A DNA stretch of 8,900 nucleotides from an uncultured Porphyromonadaceae bacterium. GTDB lineage: Bacteria; Bacteroidota; Bacteroidia; Bacteroidales; Muribaculaceae. The notes below the pieces were generated by a model that was not told the origin of the DNA, did not search any database, and worked only from the letters and a program-made list of their open reading frames with translations. The translations under genes and the position numbers were made by a program. Below are positions 5,370 to 8,900 of this stretch, piece by piece. The DNA is taken from positions 1 to 8,900 of the forward strand of contig USNC01000042.1 of the NCBI GenBank assembly GCA_900555915.1, read 5' to 3'. How positions within the stretch are numbered: the first letter of the stretch is position 1; every line of letters starts with the position of its first letter.

Positions 5370-6407
5370 CTATTCTGCCGGCATGTCGTCCGCATTGCCT
5401 TCAGCCGGGATGTCGTCGGGATTTTCTTCCTCTTCGTCTTCTTCCGACTCGTCGGGGTGCTTGAGCAGATACTGCTCGTGGATCTGGCGGACATCGAAGT
5501 AGAATCCTTTCTGCACCTTGTCGCGCAGGCGTTTTGCAGTCTCGTCTTCCGGCTCCACTACGAGATAGTCGAAGCCGGGTTCGACAAACTGGGCGTCTAC
5601 CGCATGGTAGCCCATCAGCTGCACCATGTCGTATTCATGGGCCGGATATATCACATACCAGGCGTTTTCCTCATCTTCTCCGGTTCCGGTGCTTTTGATC
5701 GCGCCAAGCAGATGCTCGAGCCTGTATTCCCAGATCTTCGCGCTCATGTCCTTGCGGCGTTCCTTGAGCACATGCACCAGAAAAGACATCTGCCGCAGGT
5801 CGAAAGGATTGTCGAGCAGGGTCAGTTCCGAATATTTGCGGATAGTGTCGATTTCCTCTTTCGTGTGCGAGGTCTTGTTGCGGTATTGGTCGGTGACTGC
5901 TGAATATGGCGACTCCCGGTAGGGATCATAGTCTTCCTGGAACATATATCCCAGATATAGATGCCGGAACTCCTCGCCTGTCATGGTCGTGTCGTTGCGG
6001 TTGAATTTCTCCATCAGTTTCGGGAAATACATCTTGCCGGCGGGGTCGAGGGTGGCCTTCCGTATCTCGTCGAGATCCGGACGGGTCACGGTCACTTTCC
6101 GTTTCGACGATTTGCTCTGCTTCACCGTCGGACTTTTCGAGTCAGGGTTTATGTCGGCGGCGGTCAGAGCCCAGTTGCCCGATGATTTTCCGGAAGTGGA
6201 CCTGCGGCGCTTGCTTTTCTTCTTGCGGCTCGTGGCAGTGGTCTTTGCCTTCGCCTTTGATCTTTTTCTTGCCGCGTCGATATTGTCGGGGGCTGCCAGA
6301 CACAGCATCAGTGTCAGCAGCAGAATCCATAGCGCCGAGTGATGGATCCGAGCTGCCTTGCTGTGAGATGATATGTCTGATCTGCTTATGTCGCTTGGGT
6401 TTGTCAT
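5370..6407 (-). CDS. DUF4919-like secreted/periplasmic protein
   Basis: A 345-residue protein of unknown function. A long polar N-terminus (1-24) precedes a hydrophobic segment ALWILLLTLMLCLAAP (25-40) ending near NIDA, which fits a signal peptide or an uncleaved anchor. Then comes a strongly basic Lys/Arg/Ser/Thr stretch (46-75) and a variable linker. The conserved body (about 108-310) has features I associate with Bacteroidota DUF4919 proteins: AGKMYFPKLMEKFNRNDTTM, RHLYLGYMFQEDYDPY, a helical middle, and GFYFDVRQI near the end. The C-terminus (317-345) is very acidic, with a degenerate repeat (NPDDIPAE, NADDMPAE). The first ATG (6407) was kept although the n-region is long; no better in-frame ATG precedes the hydrophobic segment. 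It lies 50 bases after the PgpH-like gene. I know of no established function for the family. Confidence 0.8.
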   Translation of the reverse strand: MTNPSDISRSDISSHSKAARIHHSALWILLLTLMLCLAAPDNIDAARKRSKAKAKTTATSRKKKSKRRRSTSGKSSGNWALTAADINPDSKSPTVKQSKSSKRKVTVTRPDLDEIRKATLDPAGKMYFPKLMEKFNRNDTTMTGEEFRHLYLGYMFQEDYDPYRESPYSAVTDQYRNKTSHTKEEIDTIRKYSELTLLDNPFDLRQMSFLVHVLKERRKDMSAKIWEYRLEHLLGAIKSTGTGEDEENAWYVIYPAHEYDMVQLMGYHAVDAQFVEPGFDYLVVEPEDETAKRLRDKVQKGFYFDVRQIHEQYLLKHPDESEEDEEEENPDDIPAEGNADDMPAE

Positions 6408-6457
6408 ATTCCATCTGGGGTATTTGTCCCCTTGTCTATAACGCGGAAACGGCCCGT

Positions 6458-8578
6458 TTATTGTTTGTCGTGTCCGGCATTTTCTGCCGGCGCCGTGCCG
6501 GAGGCCGCGGGCTGGCGCTGTATCTCCGGATATTCTATGCGGGAGTGGTAGATGGTGGCGAGGCGTTTCTTGAAGGTCGCCTTGATGGTGTTGACGTCGC
6601 GGAAGTCGAGGGGGGAGTCGTTGTAGAGCCCGTCGGCCATCTGGGAGTCTATGATCTTGTCTACCAGCACGTCGATCGACTTCTGGCTGTAGTCCTTAAG
6701 CGAGCGGGAAGCCGCTTCCACGGCATCGGCCATCATCACTATGGTGGTCTCCTTGGTGCGGGGATTTGGTCCGGGATACTGATACAGCCTTTTGTCTACG
6801 GTCCCTTCCGGACTCTCGTTGACGGCTGTGTTGTAGAAATATTTGGTCACACCCTTTCCATGGTGCTCCGCGATGAAGTCTTTGATCACCTGCGGAAGTT
6901 TCGCATGGCTGGCGATGCTGAGTCCGTCGGTGACGTGGCTTATTATCTTGCGGGCGCTCGTGGCAGGATCAAGACCTGCGTGGGGGTTGACACCATGCTG
7001 GTTTTCGGTGAAGAAGATAGGCGATTCGCTCTTGCCTATGTCGTGGTAGAGCGCCCCTGTACGCACGAGAGTGGTGTTGGCGCCTATGGCGCGCGCCGCC
7101 TCTGCGGCGAGGGTTGACACCTGCATGGAGTGCTGGAAGGTGCCGGGGGCCACTTCGGCCAGATTCCGCAGTATCGGGTTGTTTATGTCGCTGAGTTCCA
7201 CAAGAGTCACCGTCGATGTGAATCCGAATATGCGTTCCACCACTAATATGAGGATATAGGCGAAGGAGAGGAGCACGCTGTTGATGGCAAACACTCCGGC
7301 TATCCTCCATGAGAATCCAGACAGGTCGCCCTCATAGAGTGTCTGCATCACCGCGTAGCTGAAGATGTAGAGCACGAAGGATATTATGGCGGTGTTGAGC
7401 AGCTGGCTCCGGCGCGAGAGGTGGTAGATGCTGAAAGTGGCGCAAACGCCGACCACAAACTGCATCACCACAAACTGAAACTGGAAAGGCGCGGCGAGGG
7501 CCGTCATGAGCACGCACACGGTGTGGGCGAAAATCGCGGTCCGCGAGTCCATGAAGACGGAGATGATTATGGGGAGGCCGGCGAAGGGTATGATGTAGAG
7601 CCCAAGTGTCAGTATGTCGGAAGCCCCTATGGCTATGACCACGAAGAAGGTCATCAGCGACACGAGGAAGATCATTTTCTTATTGTCGGCGAATATCTCC
7701 TTGCGGAAAAATGCCAGGAAAAGATAAAGGAGGGTGAAGAGCATCAGGATGAAGAGTCCCTGCGCCGCTATGAAGAACTTCCTCGATATCTCCATCGACT
7801 GGTTTTTCTCGAGTGAGTCAAGATAGTTGTTGAGGTTGGTGAAGATCTGCGCGTCGATGATATCGCCGCGGTCTACGATGCGCTGTCCTTTCTTGATCAC
7901 GCCGAGCGCCGAGTTGACATTCAGATATTCCTGGTCGAGGAAGCGGTTGTTGGCGGTGGTGTCGATCACTATGTTCGGGACGAGACTCGCGCTCAGCGCC
8001 TTTGCGAGTTCGGGAGTGAGGCGCGCGTCCTGCTTGTGGGTGGATTTTGCCGCCACATAGGCCGAGTCGATCATCTTGAAGGCCTGGCTGCATGAGAGTA
8101 TTCTTGAGGCGTCGACAAGTTTCACGGCGTTCATGTCTTCCGATTCGTCGCTGATGCGCAGTTGCGGAGTTGAGAATGAGTGTATCTTGTCGTATAGTTC
8201 GGTGCCTGCCACTCCGCGCTTGTATGCTTCCTGCAGCTGGCGGGCGAGAATCGCCACATCCGCGCTTTCGGCGTAGTTTCCGCTGATCTTGATAAACCGG
8301 TCGACGGTCTGCGCCGCCACTCTGTTGTCGCGGGCCACAAACGGCACGAACGCCTTGTCGATGCTGTCGCGCATCAGCCGGGCGGATACGGAATCGCGCA
8401 TCACCGGGGTATCGAATTCCGCAGTAAGCAGCGGGTATCGCCATGGCTGGTTGAGCTCGTAGCTGAAGTTCTGGTGGTCGCTTCTCATTATGAGCAGCAG
8501 AATCACGATCGATGCGGCGATGGCTGCGCCATACTTCACCAGCATCTCTTTCTTCAATATGTTGTTGACCCTCATCAT
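6458..8578 (-). CDS. PgpH-like 7TM-HD domain phosphodiesterase (probable c-di-AMP hydrolase)
   Basis: A 706-residue inner-membrane protein of the 7TMR-HD family; characterised members (Listeria PgpH) hydrolyse c-di-AMP to pApA. TM1 is at about 14-31. A large extracytoplasmic 7TMR-HDED-type domain follows (about 32-265), then seven hydrophobic segments (about 268-450) and a cytoplasmic HD domain (about 475-680). Metal-binding residues are present in order: H483 (FQHSMQ), the H512-D513 doublet in YHDIGK, H548 (ISHVTDG), H572/H573 (AEHHGKG) and D618 (MADAVEA), so the enzyme looks intact. I start it at ATG 8578, whose ATGATGA overlaps the stop of the upstream RSH gene; the second ATG at 8575 is equally possible. 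The frame stays open upstream into the adapter, so automatic callers may add 107 false residues. Confidence 0.93.
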   Translation of the reverse strand: MMRVNNILKKEMLVKYGAAIAASIVILLLIMRSDHQNFSYELNQPWRYPLLTAEFDTPVMRDSVSARLMRDSIDKAFVPFVARDNRVAAQTVDRFIKISGNYAESADVAILARQLQEAYKRGVAGTELYDKIHSFSTPQLRISDESEDMNAVKLVDASRILSCSQAFKMIDSAYVAAKSTHKQDARLTPELAKALSASLVPNIVIDTTANNRFLDQEYLNVNSALGVIKKGQRIVDRGDIIDAQIFTNLNNYLDSLEKNQSMEISRKFFIAAQGLFILMLFTLLYLFLAFFRKEIFADNKKMIFLVSLMTFFVVIAIGASDILTLGLYIIPFAGLPIIISVFMDSRTAIFAHTVCVLMTALAAPFQFQFVVMQFVVGVCATFSIYHLSRRSQLLNTAIISFVLYIFSYAVMQTLYEGDLSGFSWRIAGVFAINSVLLSFAYILILVVERIFGFTSTVTLVELSDINNPILRNLAEVAPGTFQHSMQVSTLAAEAARAIGANTTLVRTGALYHDIGKSESPIFFTENQHGVNPHAGLDPATSARKIISHVTDGLSIASHAKLPQVIKDFIAEHHGKGVTKYFYNTAVNESPEGTVDKRLYQYPGPNPRTKETTIVMMADAVEAASRSLKDYSQKSIDVLVDKIIDSQMADGLYNDSPLDFRDVNTIKATFKKRLATIYHSRIEYPEIQRQPAASGTAPAENAGHDKQ

Positions 8579-8863
8579 GTGTTTGATTTTCTCTGGTTTC
8601 TGATATGTTGTCTCACTAAGTTGCGTGCGTGTGCCGTGACGCACCTTCCGAGCCAGCGCTCGTCGGGGGTCGCGCAGCGTGCGGTGATGATCTCCACAAG
8701 GTCGCCGCTTTCCAGCACGTATGCGGGGTTGAGGAGTTTCCGGTTGATCTTCCCTCCGATGCAGTGGTTGCCGAGGTCGGTGTGTATGGCGTAGGCCATG
8801 TCGAGCACCGTGGCGCCTGCCGGCAGGCTTATGAGGTCGCCGGCGGGTGTGAACACATATATC
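8575..8863 (-). CDS. RelA/SpoT homologue, 3' end only: TGS domain and short tail
   Basis: The visible 95 codons are the C-terminus of a (p)ppGpp synthetase/hydrolase-family (RSH) protein. The TGS domain is clear: IYVFTPAGDLISLPAGATVL, AYAIHTDLGNHCIGGKIN, and ESGDLVEIIT. It continues through the WLGRCVTAHARNLVRQHIR stretch that follows TGS in Rel proteins, then stops at TGA (8575-8577). Full-length Rel proteins run on for more than 300 residues with helical, zinc-finger and ACT domains; those are absent here, and the downstream DNA is fully used by the PgpH-like gene, so this is a true short form rather than a frameshift visible in this window. The HD and synthetase domains would lie upstream and are cut off by the adapter at 8864. 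Residues read upstream of IYVFTP (MCIRDR and similar) are adapter translation. Confidence 0.92.
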
Positions 8864-8900
8864 CTGTCTCTTATACACATCTCCGAGCCCACGAGACACT
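8864..8900 (-). other. Nextera (Tn5) sequencing adapter, not genomic
   Basis: This is the exact reverse complement of positions 13-49. It starts with the Tn5 mosaic end (8864-8882) and ends in ACT, which matches the beginning of the reverse-complemented index seen at 8-15. Translated in two minus-strand frames it gives SRGLGDVYKRQ and GSEMCIRDR, peptides that commonly mark untrimmed Nextera adapter in predicted proteins. Confidence 0.98.

Noticed and set aside
6234..6250. Possible sigma-54 -24/-12 promoter (TGGCAG...TTTGCC)
   Set aside because: The GG to GC spacing is one base too long and the site lies inside the DUF4919-like gene on the opposite strand.
1..8900. Composite transposon or IS-like element bounded by 37-base inverted repeats
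   Set aside because: The repeats are the Nextera adapter with the engineered Tn5 mosaic end and part of a sample index, there is no transposase gene, and the genes inside are ordinary chromosomal genes.

Overview
The window reads as an 8.8 kb piece of chromosome from a Bacteroidota bacterium, most likely order Bacteroidales. Muribaculaceae-like is my best guess, but it rests on protein style and moderately high GC only. The supporting signs are a sigma-54 activator - LptE lipoprotein - small helical-repeat protein - SecG gene order that I recognise from Bacteroidales, a DUF4919-like protein, a SecG with a long Ala/Pro tail, and start codons with A-rich leaders rather than clear Shine-Dalgarno sites. 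Both ends of the window are not genomic: positions 1-49 and 8864-8900 are Illumina Nextera (Tn5 mosaic-end) adapter in inverted orientation, so native sequence is about 50-8863.

Left part, plus strand (50-1843): the last 26 codons of an unidentified protein with a repetitive Val/Ala/Asp/Thr tail, a strong intrinsic terminator, a HAD-family phosphatase of the YihX-like type, and ribF (bifunctional riboflavin kinase/FAD synthetase).

Right part, minus strand (8863 down to 1951): eight genes in one direction with gaps of at most about 70 bases and two start/stop overlaps. In transcription order they are the 3' end of a short RelA/SpoT homologue ending just after its TGS domain, a PgpH-like 7TM-HD c-di-AMP phosphodiesterase, a DUF4919-like secreted protein, a SlyD-like FKBP prolyl isomerase with a Cys/His metal-binding tail, a sigma-54-dependent activator without a sensory domain, an LptE-like outer-membrane lipoprotein, a small TPR-like protein, and secG. 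The two gene blocks converge on a perfect 21-bp hairpin at 1864-1910.

The minus-strand block joins second-messenger control ((p)ppGpp and probably c-di-AMP), protein folding and metal handling, and envelope assembly (LPS export lipoprotein, Sec translocon). I see no mobile element, CRISPR array, tRNA or rRNA, and no clearly new defence or mobile system. The most notable biology is the ATGATGA overlap between the short RSH gene and the PgpH-type gene. The most notable technical point is the adapter at both ends, which creates false protein N-termini.
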